Of a stretch of DNA of 64,000 nucleotides, positions 23,099 through 34,480 are shown piece after piece. The translations under genes were made by a program, and so were the position numbers. Every line of letters begins with the position of its first letter. Within the stretch, counting starts at the first letter, position 1. This DNA comes from Scytalidium lignicola. Its lineage: Eukaryota; Ascomycota; Leotiomycetes. The stretch is from NCBI GenBank assembly GCA_002812745.2, contig NCSJ02000177.1:1-64000 (forward strand), in the 5' to 3' direction. The notes below the pieces were generated by a model. The model was not told the DNA's origin and ran no database searches. It saw only the letters and a list, made by a program, of their open reading frames with translations.

Positions 23099-24264
23099 AG
23101 GCGTAGCACCTTTGGGATAACGTCTTGAGTTGTACTCTCGCTCGTATTGGATTCATGCCCGATCCCCACGCCTTGATGAAAACTTTTGTGACAACGTTCC
23201 AGTCAACCCAACAGCGTGGGAGGCATCTTCCAATCTCTTTGCCTTTTGTGGACCACCCCGATGGATATGCTTACGTACTACAAATTGAGCAAGAAAGGTT
23301 TGTTTCTAGTCTTGGAAAGCCTTTTGGGGCGAAAATGTTATATTTCTTGTCTAGATATTTGATAAGATATATGGATTGTTGTTAATGGAGTAGGGGTTGA
23401 GATGAGGCATCGCACAACAAGCTTTTGTGTGAATCACTTGAGATTTTTTGTGTGTTCCTGTATGGTTTCTAGTTACGATAAATCGTTGGCATCTTGCGAC
23501 TTCGCTCCCCGATTGTGCTGCCCCGCCAAGAGGTAGAAGCCAAGAAAGGTGGTGGTGGTGCACCATAGGGTAGGACAGGCCCAATGACAACTACCCCAAA
23601 ATTCACTGTAGGAGAGTGGTCGTTGTAATGCAAACTATGCTTTATTTTGATAAGAGGCACACGACTATTCCCGTGCAATCATCTATGCCGCGGTGGTGGT
23701 TTTAGAGTTGAGCAAAGAGCTGCGGTATCTGGTTAGGTTCTTACTGTGGCTGTCAGTCCTTATCGCTGGGTGTTATTTAGATAAAGGGTGGACCAGTTCC
23801 TCCAACTTCTTTGATTTTCTCTCACCTTCTTCAAAAGTTTGTTGCTACTCCTCAAGAATATTAATATAATATTTTCCCACGCGCTCTTTTTAACTGACAT
23901 TGTACAGTAGACACCCCTCCACTCACTAGTTGCACGTTGCAGAATCACGTTTTGCGGCACAAAGGTCCGGAGGTATTTCCGCCACTGCAGCTGCCACGGA
24001 CACGGCCTCACCTTTTATCCGCTGAACCCTGTCGGTGACCTGCGTCAGTGGAAATCAACCCCCGAATTGCAAGCGTGATTAGTTCCCGAGTGACGTCCAC
24101 TCGTGCCTCATAGGCGACAACGCGCCGCGTCTAGTGGTCAGAAGGGAGTCTCGAATTCTATCTTCGAGACGCTCCTTCCGACCACTACTTCTATAAACCC
24201 AGCCGGCGCATTGCTTCCTTTTTCTTTCTCTTCTCTGGACCGCGCATTCCTGATCCCCAGCGAG
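23099..24264. other. intergenic, no supported gene
   Basis: A short open frame at about 23155-23385 looks weakly protein-like and might be a downstream exon of the preceding hypothetical gene. The rest carries no frame of coding quality. The last 100 bases include a TATAAA-like CTATAAACC near 24190 that may belong to the esterase promoter. Confidence 0.4.
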
Positions 24265-25812
24265 ATGGAGTTTAACGGTACCAGTCGCGAGGCACGGCAC
24301 CTTTGTGTCCTCGTTCATGGGTATGGCCATCCTTTTCTTTTCCTGATTCTAGTAATTATTNGGGGGGGGGATTCTTTTTCTCTTTCCATTTATAGAGATC
24401 CTCTGGCTAACGGACAGGTTTTCCTCCTTGCTTAATTAGATTATGGGGAAATCCAAACCATATGAAAACTGTGGCCGAGTCTCTTCGGCAGAAACATCCC
24501 GAGGAGAGTTTGTACATACTGGTTGCTAAACGTAATAGCGGTAGCTTCACGTATGACGGAATTGAACTGGGAGGGGAACGGGTCTGTCAAGAAATCGAGG
24601 AGGAGATTGAGAGATTGGCGAGAGAAGGGCAGGAGATCAAAAAACTATCCATTGTCGGGTATTCTCTTGGTGGACTTGTTGCTCGGTATACGGTCGGGTT
24701 GTTAGAGAGCGCTGGATTTTTTGATAAAGTTGAGCCGGTGGTAAGTTTTAGCCTCGCTTTTCGCTGTTCTGGGAGGAGTATAGGACAATATTTGGCTTAC
24801 AACAGTCTAGAACTTTACGACTTTTGCAACTCCTCACCTCGGTGTCAGAACCCCTCTTCGCGGATGGCCAAATCATCTCTGGAATGTCCTGGGTGCCCGA
24901 ACCTTGTCTCAGTCTGGTCGACAACTTTTTACGATTGATCGTTTTAGGGACACTGGCAAACCCCTTCTCGAGATTCTTGCTGATCCTAATTCAATATTCA
25001 TTAAAGGGCTGGCGAGATTCAAGAGACGTTCTCTGTACACAAACATCGTTAACGATAGAAGTGCTGTGTATTACACCACGGGCATATCGAAGACTGATCC
25101 GTACACAGACCTGAAAAAGGTGAAGCTCAATTACCTGGAGGGTTACGAGGACGTTATTCTAGATCCCGAACATCCTTTTGACAAGCTGGAATCGAAGATA
25201 GTTCTCACTCGTCAGGCTACTGCTAGGCCTAGCCCAATTTTCTGGGTGTTGATAATGTTCTTGCCAGTAGGTGTTATGGCATTCCTGTTTAATTCCCTTG
25301 TGCAATCAATTAGGAGCAATAAAAGGATTCAACTCCACGAGAAGGGCTTGGCTGGAATTCAACCAGGAAACTACCGGGTCCCGCTTCTCATTCAAGGCAT
25401 GCGAGAAGCTGTCGAGGATGCCTACGAAAACCTGAATAGCACGCAGAGCAACGAATACCTCAACGAAGATAGCGATGAAGATGACAGTGAAGAGACGGAG
25501 GTCATTGTTAAAGGTTCGGATTCTCCCTTGAATGAACGGGGATCGACGCCTCGCCCGCGCTCAAAATCAATTATTTCAGAGAAGAGTACCGAGGCGGGAG
25601 ACTGTCAATCTGATCTACCTACACTAGCTCTTGCTCCATACCAGTTCAGGATGATCAAGACTTTGGATAGTCTAGGATGGCTTAAATTTCCAGTTCATAT
25701 CCACAAGGCTTCTCATAGCCATGCTGCGATAATCGTCCGAATGGACAAGGAGTCCTTTAGTGAAGGTAGAGTAGTTCTCCACCATTGGCTTGATGAGGTG
25801 TTCATTATATAA
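24265..25812 (+). CDS. DUF676 serine esterase, Lpl1-like phospholipase
   Basis: Three exons (24265-24320, 24440-24740, 24811-25812) give 452 residues, equal to yeast Lpl1 (450). Exon junctions restore the family motif VLVHGLWGNPNHM, with the oxyanion-hole HG at residues 18-19, and the stretch NFTTFATPHLGVRTP. The nucleophile elbow GYSLGG places the catalytic Ser at residue 94; Asp near 201 (VNDRSAVYYTT) and a C-terminal His in SHSHAAIIVRM complete a likely triad. A hydrophobic segment at about 260-282 probably binds membrane or the lipid droplet, as in Lpl1, a lipid-droplet phospholipase. An acidic Glu/Asp-rich insert follows. The first intron holds an undetermined base at 24361 before nine Gs; the second uses the TCTAG acceptor because the nearer ACAACAG leaves an in-frame TAG. 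Confidence 0.88.
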
Positions 25813-26996
25813 GCTCAAGCCTAAGCGATCTCTTTAAGGTGTTACGAGCAGGTGTAGGCGAATGATTTTCGGGTGGTTTGACTATTTCCTTCAAAGTCAT
25901 CAGCATTCTTCTTTTCGGTGATTTACTTCTTGCTTAGAGCTATTTTATTTTAAACCTGTCCATACGATGTTTTGAGCGTTGGCGTTTATAGAAGCGAGTT
26001 TTAGTTTCATTTCCTCCTCTTTAGACTTAAGGTATGCAACACAGCTTCTTACTTTCACACAACTGGTAATTTTCCGATTTTTACGGAGTTGGTTCTGCAT
26101 TGCACAAACAGTGAATGGCAACTTGACACAAGATAGGAAATAACTTCGTGTATGGATTTCTTTCTAACTGGTTCATTTTAAGCGGTACCATGCATAGCAA
26201 GGTAGTATTGATCTCGGATCCGTGCCGCTCGGGGAGGGCCGCAGACCGCACGTTTTCTTTCTTTCTTGACAGGCGTGGTGTTCCGTTCAATAGTTCGCAG
26301 ACGACCTGCATGATCTCATATGCATCCTTTTTCTTTGATTTGCTTCGAGATAGAGAGCTTTGAGTAAGTGTGTGGATGCAGCTCTCAGTGATCCTTCGTT
26401 GGTAGCGCTGCAAGAGTGAACCAGAGATCTGGAACCGTTTGGGCTAATGAGAACTTTTGAATTGGTCCTTGGAGACCTAAAGCAACTGTCATTGCACACA
26501 ATGTGCATGCAATGTTGGTTCCTTCGCTTTGCTTTCCCTGTATGATAGGTAGGTTGAGTTCGCTGTGCCGATCCTCTATGTACTTACCGTCGTAACCAAC
26601 TTTCTATTCTCCTTTCTTGACTTATTCACATTGTTGGTTCTGAGAAGCTAGAGCAAGCAGGACTGGTCCAGGGAGCAGGCTTCAGCTGAAGTCAATTGTC
26701 GTCAATACCATTTGGGCATTCCGGCGTCGTAGCCAATATTGTTGGTAGTGGGTCTGACAATATCTTCTGTTTGTTGGCATGTATTTCCTTTCGTCAAGTG
26801 TTGGCTTCCAGTGGAAGAGGAGATGTGTCTCGCTATCCTATGGAGTGCTTTTTTAGAGTGCCATATTTTCTATATCTTGGAAGGTCGCGCCCTTCAGAAT
26901 TGGAGGCAGATTTACCATTCAAGCTTCCTTAAACACTCCAGCTAATTTCGCCTCTTGCATTCCGTCAGATTATATTATCTCTAAGACTATTTAAAC
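25813..26996. other. intergenic, no supported gene
   Basis: 3' flank of the esterase gene and upstream region of the secreted hydrolase. Overlapping short frames on both strands (26081-26945) show no family or splice support. Confidence 0.45.
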
Positions 26997-28295
26997 ATGA
27001 TATTTTGTTCCAATAACCTCGTCTTCTTCCTATTTCCATTGGTCCAGCTAGTCGGCTTCACCTCCGTAGCTGCTCTCCCTGCTGCTAGTCAACCTAGTTG
27101 CACTGATATTACCATTCCAGTCTCACTTACTGCTGAGAACACTAATATCCCGTCAGACCTCAGCATTCTTAACGTAACTGCTCTATTGGATGCTATTCAG
27201 GATATTTCATATACCGTGCCAGTAGACGGCACCTTCAACATCGCAGCCACGTACTGTGAACCAGGTGGCTCAGCTGCACCGGATGTCCTCCAGATTCTTG
27301 TCCATGGGGGTACTTACGCACGTTCTTTCTGTGAGTCTTGAGCTTTTACATTCTCTTTACCAGTCCGCTCTGGATTACCATGTTTTCTCTGAGAGATTTT
27401 CCTGATAAAGTAGAATTCGCTTCTTGATATTTAATTCTAATATTGGAATACAGGGGCCGGTGACGGTGGACCTATCGATGGATATAACGGATCAACGTAT
27501 AGTTGGGTAGCATATGCACTATCACAAGGCTACGCAACACTTGCAATAGACAGGTTAGGGAACGGTGACAGTGACCACCCTGATCCAGTACAGATAGTCC
27601 AGATTCCCATCCATGTTGAAACAATTCACGAGATAGTCCTAGCAGCCAGAGCTGGTAACGCACCGTTTCCACGGAGTTTCTCTACTATTATCTACGTTGG
27701 TCACAGTGTCGGATCTGCTGTTGGTAACCAGTTCAATGGCAAATATCCCACCGACGTGGATGCTACAATTCTCACAGGATATTCAATCCAGCTCTCACCT
27801 GACATCGCACAGGGTGTATTGGCCACACAGCCTCTCCCAGCTGCCACCGCTCAACCTTCTCGCTATGCAAGTCTGGACTCGGGATATCTAGAGTTCACAG
27901 TTAAGAACGTAACGGAGTTGGCATTCTTCTATCCTGGAGGATTTGACCCCAGCCTGTTCGACCTGGATTATTCTATTCGCGGCACCGTCTCAATAGGAGA
28001 GATTGTAACTCTGTTCACTAGTATTGCTCCCGTACCAGCGTATACTGCACCAATAATGTTGATCACAGGGCAACATGATGCGCTCATGTGTAGCAACGAG
28101 GATAATCTCTCTCTCCCGCCAGATTGTGGATCCCAGGATACGGGATTGCTCGCTCAGACGGGAGCGTTATACCCGAATAGCGGTGGCTATGAGTGGTATG
28201 CTCCACCTAATTCTGGACATTGCTGGCAGTTGCATTATGATGCGTTGGTTACATTTGGAGTCGCACATGACTGGTTGGTAAAGAATGGTTTCTAG
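26997..28295 (+). CDS. secreted alpha/beta hydrolase
   Basis: Two exons (26997-27330 and 27454-28295) give 391 residues; the intron has a GTGAGT donor and ends in ATACAG, and the junction makes a Trp codon. The first 26 residues form a clear signal peptide ending near AALPAAS. The fold shows an oxyanion HGG motif (VHGGTYARSFW), the nucleophile elbow GHSVGS with Ser at about 196, an acid in GQHDAL, and a catalytic His in NSGHCWQ near the C-terminus. N-glycosylation sites (NVT, NGS) fit secretion. Substrate is unknown. It follows the Lpl1-like gene on the same strand, but the two are unrelated in sequence. Confidence 0.85.
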
Positions 28296-28865
28296 GATAG
28301 AAGGGTAAGGAAGGGTTAGTTTAAGGTGCTAGTTGGGATGAGTCTTGTAGGGCTGCATATGAAGTTGGTTTTGGGTATTGTTATTAAGAGCGAATGGTTC
28401 GAATTGAGGATAAGGGAAGGCTACATAGTTTAACAAATGCTTGGTATTAAAGGTGTCTCCTTATTTTGTTTTGGTTCTTAGCAGAGAGGAAATATCAAAA
28501 GAGAACTGAATCAATAAAATGATCAAAATTCATACGAAATAAGAAGTGAAAGTGACAGTCAATTGGCACTGAAAATGTATTTTTCAAGATCTGTCTCTCA
28601 TATTTACATGTTGATATCCATGGACTTCGTATATTGAGAGGTCGTCATCGACTCATCACCTATCTGGCCCAAGCTCCAAAGCCCAGACATGGATGGTTAT
28701 GGACTAACCATATCTGGTAAGGCACGGAATTCACTCTTGACCAGGGTGGAAGTCAGCACCGCGAAACCGATGAGACCGCGACCTGGAATAAAAACAATTA
28801 CTCCAACTCCATTCTCGACCAGATCAGCCTTTCCACGTACATGCACTGATAGGAATCTCATCACA
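28296..28865. promoter_or_regulatory. intergenic/promoter of the SAP-domain gene
   Basis: AT-rich 3' flank of the hydrolase gene followed by the leader of the downstream gene. The frame is open upstream of 28866 with other in-frame codons, but the SAP-domain start at 28866 is the natural one. Confidence 0.45.
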
Positions 28866-29723
28866 ATGGCCGACTACTCACAGTTAAAAGTTCCCGATCT
28901 CAAGAAATTACTGCAGGAACGATCGCTGCCAACTTCTGGGAATAAGGCCGACCTCATCGCACGGCTACAGGAGAATGACAAGAAACCAGCTGAAAGTGCT
29001 GGTAAGTTTTAATCTGATTCGTGGCTATCGTATTTCCAATATATATGCTAATTCATCTGATGACACAAAGGAGCTGGCGAAGATGAGATAGATTGGGACG
29101 AGGAGGATAACAAGCCGACGACGATTCCCGCAGCTGCAGCGGTTGCTGCTGGAGGCCAAGGGCGCGTTGCAAACCCTGTCGCAGTCCCCAACCAAGTGCT
29201 GGATGAAGATCCTGCAAAGGCAAAGGATTTGACAGTTGGGAAAGACGTATCAACCGCCAAACCTGCTGAGCCAGCGAGCGCCGCAGACGCTTCAGCAACC
29301 ACTGAGGCTGCTGAGCCAGCGCCAGAAGCGCCAAAGCAAGATTTCAGTATTGGCCTTGGAGAGACTGATGCAGAGAAAGAAGCAAAGAAACGCGCAGAAA
29401 GAGCGAAGCGTTTTGGATTAGTTGTTGATGATGAAGCTAAAAAGCTGGAAGAGCGAGCCAAGAAATTTGGATTGGATTCCAATGAGACGATTGTCAAGGG
29501 ATTGGATACCGCGCTTCCGGAACGGAGACCCAAAAGGGGTAGGGAGGGTAAGCAAGGAGGCAGAGACCAGAAGAGACCTACACCAGATCGGAGAACGGAA
29601 CCTGCGGCGAGAACGGCGCCGAAGCCAGCACAAAGTGTTAAGAAGGCTCTAGGTAAAATCATAGACGATCCGACCGAGAAAGCAAAGGCAGAGGCGCGTG
29701 CGAAGAGGTTCGCTGCTGCTTGA
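28866..29723 (+). CDS. tho1: SAP-domain protein, Tho1/SARNP homologue
   Basis: Two exons (28866-29001 and 29071-29723) give 262 residues; the intron is 69 bp with a GTAAGT donor and an ACAAAG acceptor. Residues about 4-38 form a SAP motif (LKVPDLKKLLQER, then SGNKADLIARL), which binds DNA or RNA. A low-complexity Ala/Pro/Glu middle follows. The second half has repeated RAKRFGL / RAKKFGL modules and a final RAKRFAAA, the hallmark of the Tho1/SARNP (CIP29) family that couples mRNP assembly and export to transcription in the nucleus. Both the domain order and the repeats support the call. Confidence 0.9.
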
Positions 29724-32700
29724 GGATACGATGCATGATTTACGAAAGGAATTTTACTTGCACACACTCTTGTTGACGGCTGCACACNAAAAAAAACTTA
29801 TCTGTATACTAGTACCTTTCAACGATGTCTTTTTCAAACCATGCTCGAGAGCTGCTGCAATGTTTCTTATCATGGATGGTGGGGCAGTTACTACCCCACA
29901 GCTTCCTCTGTGGTGTGGTTCGGAAGTCGACTCTTTCTCTGTGGCCAATTACATGGCCGTATCAAGTGTTGAAGGCTGGTGGTCTTACTGTAAAGTGTGG
30001 ACGGCCCCCTTCAGGGTTCAGCCTATTTGGGACGAGCCTGATGCCTCCAACGATATCATTCCTTTTCAGTTAGTTGACCAAATAAGAAGTGCTTGCGCAA
30101 CGGGCAAATTCATTGGATGCATGACTCTTCTTCTCTTTTCCGCGAATGAACGCTTAAAGATGGGCTTTGAGCTTCTCATAGGTCTGCACCTATCATGTCT
30201 TGCATCGCGTGAGATGCCATGCATGGCATGCTGTGCGATCAACAACACTCCTCGATGTTGGATTAGGTAGAGTTGGCAGAGAGGATGTCAGCTTTGAAAG
30301 TTAATGAAGCAATAGATAGCACGAATAGGGAGCGCAACATCTAAAGTGCTGCTGAGCCTTTGAACAGCTGGACAGCTTAGATAAGAGCTGAAGGCTGAGA
30401 AGCGGCCCCGAAGGAGACCGCATTGATTCAGTAATAGCGTTGCTAACCGCAAATAACCCAACCCAACAACGGCTTGCAAGCATGATTTTCTACAACCGGG
30501 AATCAGTGGTTGTACTTGAAGAGCCTCTCAGAAGTTGTCTTGCCCTAAAACTCTAACATCCGTACCTTGGGGCTATTTGGCAAGGATGGCTCCCGGGGGA
30601 GGACACCAACAAGAAACTTTGCGGATATCTTCTCTCGGTGTCCTCCAGCCCGAGGAAAGCCACAATAACTGACGCCCTCCAATCACCAGCCACAGAGACC
30701 TAGTCAACAGAAGAATAGCCCCTGCTAAATCTTCGTTAGGACTCACCCTTCGCCTACAGAGTAGGAAAACCTCCCCAGCATGGTGGCCTAGCTCATCTGG
30801 GTGGCTTCCGTCGGGCTAAGCGCAACAGCTCTTGGCTATAGCGACGGTTCTATCAAAGGCTTCATAAGACGGATTTTAAAAAAAATTTGCCTGCCACGTC
30901 AGAGTGAGACTGACGCACGCATGAAAAAATGCCATCATTGTGGCATATTGACTGTGGCGAAAAGCTTTGTACTGTACGCCGCATTCATGTCGCATGCCTG
31001 CCTGCCCCTGCCTCTCTGCCTCCTATGCACAGACTGCGCCACAGTTCTGGAAATAGAGTACCGCCGCCAACGCACTGTTCGTCTCGCTACTGCAGGTCTC
31101 AGCTCGGCCGGGTCCATGATCTCCAGGTCCTGCTTGTTGCATGTGCTGCAATGCTCATGGGGAAGTCATCGGGTTTTGCGTTTTGCGCATGATTTGAGGA
31201 ACTGTTGTTGTTGGGGATTGATTGATTGATGTCCAACATGCCAACAAATCCACTTCAGTTACAGAGGTGGAGAGAGAGAGAGAGAGACCAGATGATCTCG
31301 GAGATCCCCATACAGGCCGCATTACACTGTACCGTACTGTACATACCTGTACTTATCCCCGCGCGAGGAGATGCCTCCAAAGGGAAGTGGTTGGCCGAAG
31401 GATACCTGTGTTCCGTAGAAGCATTTTTTTTCCCAGGGTCCAATGTTCTTCTCACTGTGGTATTTGATAGTTGCGAGAGTCCTGTGACCGCGTGTTTTAT
31501 TCCACAAAAGGTCTCCGTGCCGTCCGCTGTCAAACCACGGGAGCGCTTCCTCGTGACTCATTGGCAGGAGGGGAAAGCATTTCGGCACAATGGACACAAT
31601 AGGCGGAAGTGGACTCAATTGGCAGGTCAACGGCGTCACGGATAAGGGGGGGAAGAGGATGTGGGAAAAAATAAATCACCCCGTTTAATCAAATATCTAC
31701 TGTGTACTATCAGAATTGGGGAGGAAATCGGCAAATCCCAAGGGGCGGGTCTGGTCGTCTGGTCACGTTTGCGAGCCGCCGAAGAGCCCCAATTCCAACG
31801 TCGATTGGAGGAGGGGCAGGTGACCACGACCCAATGAGGAGGCCGCAACCGCAAGGACGGGGGATGGACGGGGTTGACGGGTCGTCGACCTTCTCCAACA
31901 TTTCCATGGGGCCCATTTTTGCGCGATCGAATTAACATGCAGAGCACGGGGTTGTCACTATCGCGATGGCCGCCGTTGGCCCATTTACGACAGAACGAGT
32001 GGGTATTGTATGGGAAATCGCTAAGAGGAAGAGGGCCGAGGATTTAGTTTACAGTACGGTACAGGACTGGACAGGCAGTGACAGGACAGCAGTAGTAGTG
32101 GTAGTGGTACTGTAGTAGGCTTCCCGGCGCGGACCAGTCCATTGAGCGATGCGAGCCGTTCTTCGGATCCTCATTTTTTGATAGATAGCGAAAACGTAGC
32201 GAGGTAGCAAATCAGCAAAATAGCACATGGCAAATGGGAGAGGAGCATCGGCACTAAGGAATTGAAATGGCATCAAGTCAGCCAGAAATCCTGACGTGAT
32301 CAGCAGAGAGATCCCTAGGTCGCTGAAAGCTGACGAGGAGAGGCATCGAATCTGGCAGCAGATCTAGTGACCGTACTTGACGCATGCGGGAGAGTGGTGC
32401 TTGTGGCTTGGTCGGCAGAGAAGCGCAGGAGAGTTGCAGTTAGAGGAGGACAAGTCGAGGAGAAGGAGAGTAGACACTGGTAGAGTACAGTCACTACCCA
32501 GTTTTTGTTTTGTTTTGCTTGCGTGCAGCGTCTCCTTCTCTTTTCCTAGTCGACAAGCGCCACCGCGCATCGAAACCGATCGACGGAGTTGACGGTGTGG
32601 GAGCCACATTTGCTGTTGCGTGTAAGCCACTTTGTAGAGGGGTCTGTCGATCCACCAACAACCCAGGCGCCGTAGTTCGCTTCTTTTCCCCCTGTGTGTG
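29724..32700. other. gene-free intergenic stretch
   Basis: Nearly 3 kb without a supported gene. It holds an undetermined base at 29788 before an A run, an (AG)8 microsatellite, GTAC-type palindromes near 31330-31352 and 32050-32064, and many mutually overlapping short frames of no coding quality. Confidence 0.45.
31270..31287. repeat. AG microsatellite
   Basis: (GA)n run of about 17 bases in intergenic DNA. Confidence 0.8.
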
Positions 32701-32780
32701 TCGGTTGGGAAGGAAGAATTGTGAGAATCATGACGAGTAGAAGAACGAAAAGAATACAGAAAAACAAGCACAACAAGCCC

Positions 32781-32801
32781 ATCATCATCATCATCATCAT
32801 C
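32781..32801. repeat. ATC microsatellite, seven units
   Basis: Seven ATC units in the upstream region of the gene at 34481. Confidence 0.85.
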
Positions 32802-33192
32802 GTGAAGGATCCGCCTTTTCTTGCCCTGTCGCCCGGTCCAGTTGGCTCCTCCGGGCTTAAACTAACTCGCCAGCTACCGTACGCAGCTTTCTGGCGTCAA
32901 CTCCTCCTCTCGACTAATTACTGCCGCTCGACGACTCCTCGCAACGTCAACGGAGGCGATTCTGCCTCGCCCTCACTTCACCGCTCAGCGAATGATTCCT
33001 CGACGACGCCCTACCTGCACCTCATAGGGCCAGAAGAGTGTCGCAGTCCTGCAGTAGTCGTTGCTATTGTCGTCCACCAGCGTTGGCGACCGTCAGGCGG
33101 CGCAGCGACTTTTTTTTTGCGCGTCCTGCGGCCCTGAAGGCCTCTTTGCCTTGCTCGTGCGCTTTTTGGCGGTTGGCTCTTCGCTCTTCTCC

Positions 33193-33210
33193 AGAGAGAG
33201 AGAGAGAGAG
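33193..33210. repeat. AG microsatellite, nine units
   Basis: (AG)9 in the CT/AG-rich upstream region of the gene at 34481. Confidence 0.85.
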
Positions 33211-34480
33211 ATCTTGCTCCTCGCATCGTTAGTTACCATTCAGACCCGGTCACGTCGCTGCAATGCCTGCGCCGCCTTCTCCTCCGCAACGGCTACTCGC
33301 TCTCCCAGGTGACTACTCTAGGCAAGAGGCAAATGCAATCCCTAGTCTGACCTGACCTGAACCTTTCTATTCTGTGCTTGGCTTGGGAATAAACCTCCGG
33401 CCGGCTACTACTCCAGGGCGAAAAAGAAAGGAAGAAGAAGGCAGACGCCCTGGCCCGGTACTTGCTGAAACTCGACGCCACAACAAACAATTAGTTAAAC
33501 TGGGTGAATCCACCTAGACTGCGGAAAATCCGTACGGCAGCCAACTGGACGTCCCGAGCCTTTTGGTGGTTTTTGCTCGTCGTTTTAGCATTAAGACCAG
33601 TTTGCCCTCGACCGGGCCCACACTTTCGCCCCCTCCCCGGGAAACAACCAAGAAGAAAGAAGAAACAGACGCCCTTACAAAAACAAAAAAAGTAGTAGAA
33701 CCCTTTGGGGACCCAACAGTCAGAAGAGAACAAGCGCCCCGGCCCAACTGGCAGCTTGCATCTGGCATCTGGCATCTAGCATCGCTGCATCCCTGAACCC
33801 CGTCTTTCTCGCTCCGTCGTACGAGCTGGTGGCCCCCTCATCCCTGGTCTTCTGCCCAACTCGGAATCCTTTAAGCAACTTGCTTCTACCTCCTCCAGCT
33901 TCTTCTTCTATTACTACTTCCTCCTCTTTATTTACTACCCTCGAAGTATCTTTTTTATTTATTTGTTCTATCCCAATAATTCAATTTTTCATTTTCCTGT
34001 CACATAACTTACTTTTGGCCAACTCATATATTACGGGACATCCTGGCGGTGCTTGGTACTTTCCTTATTTCTCCTACCCACTGCACGTGCGAAAATACGG
34101 AGTATATTGATTGCCGCTTAATTTACTTGTCTCCCAATATCTCTCGGGACTTGTGTGTATACCACCACTAGGATTTCAAGACATCGTTGCTACTAAGTTA
34201 GAAGGGATTATGTCCTCGTGGATAGGGCGGATTGGTATATATTAAAAAGGGCGAGTCCTACCGGCGCTTAAATTCCCTTTTTTTTTAATCAGTCGCCACC
34301 ATAAGTGCTGACTTGGATCTAGATATCTCTTAAGCTTTTAAGCTTCCATCACTACAACCACGGAACTAAAAATTTCTAATTTCACTGGGAATGTCAAGGA
34401 TATACTGCTGCTACCCTTTATAGCTAGGATAAAATCGGGTTTCTCTTCACCGGAAGGTATGAGGGTATAGCAGCAAAAGA

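Larger units (their letters stand above)
32701..34480 (+). promoter_or_regulatory. CT-rich promoter/leader of the methyltransferase-like gene
   Basis: About 1.8 kb of pyrimidine-rich DNA with microsatellites, typical of a long fungal promoter and 5' UTR. Open frames here are short and lack splice or family support. The boundary with the distal intergenic DNA is arbitrary. Confidence 0.4.

Noticed and set aside
29698..30270. 190-codon frame starting in the tail of the Tho1-like gene
   Set aside because: It begins inside another coding frame, passes through an undetermined base, and shows no domain or splice support.
32781..33210. Short periodic repeats considered as a CRISPR-like array
   Set aside because: They are simple microsatellites without spacers, in a eukaryotic genome.
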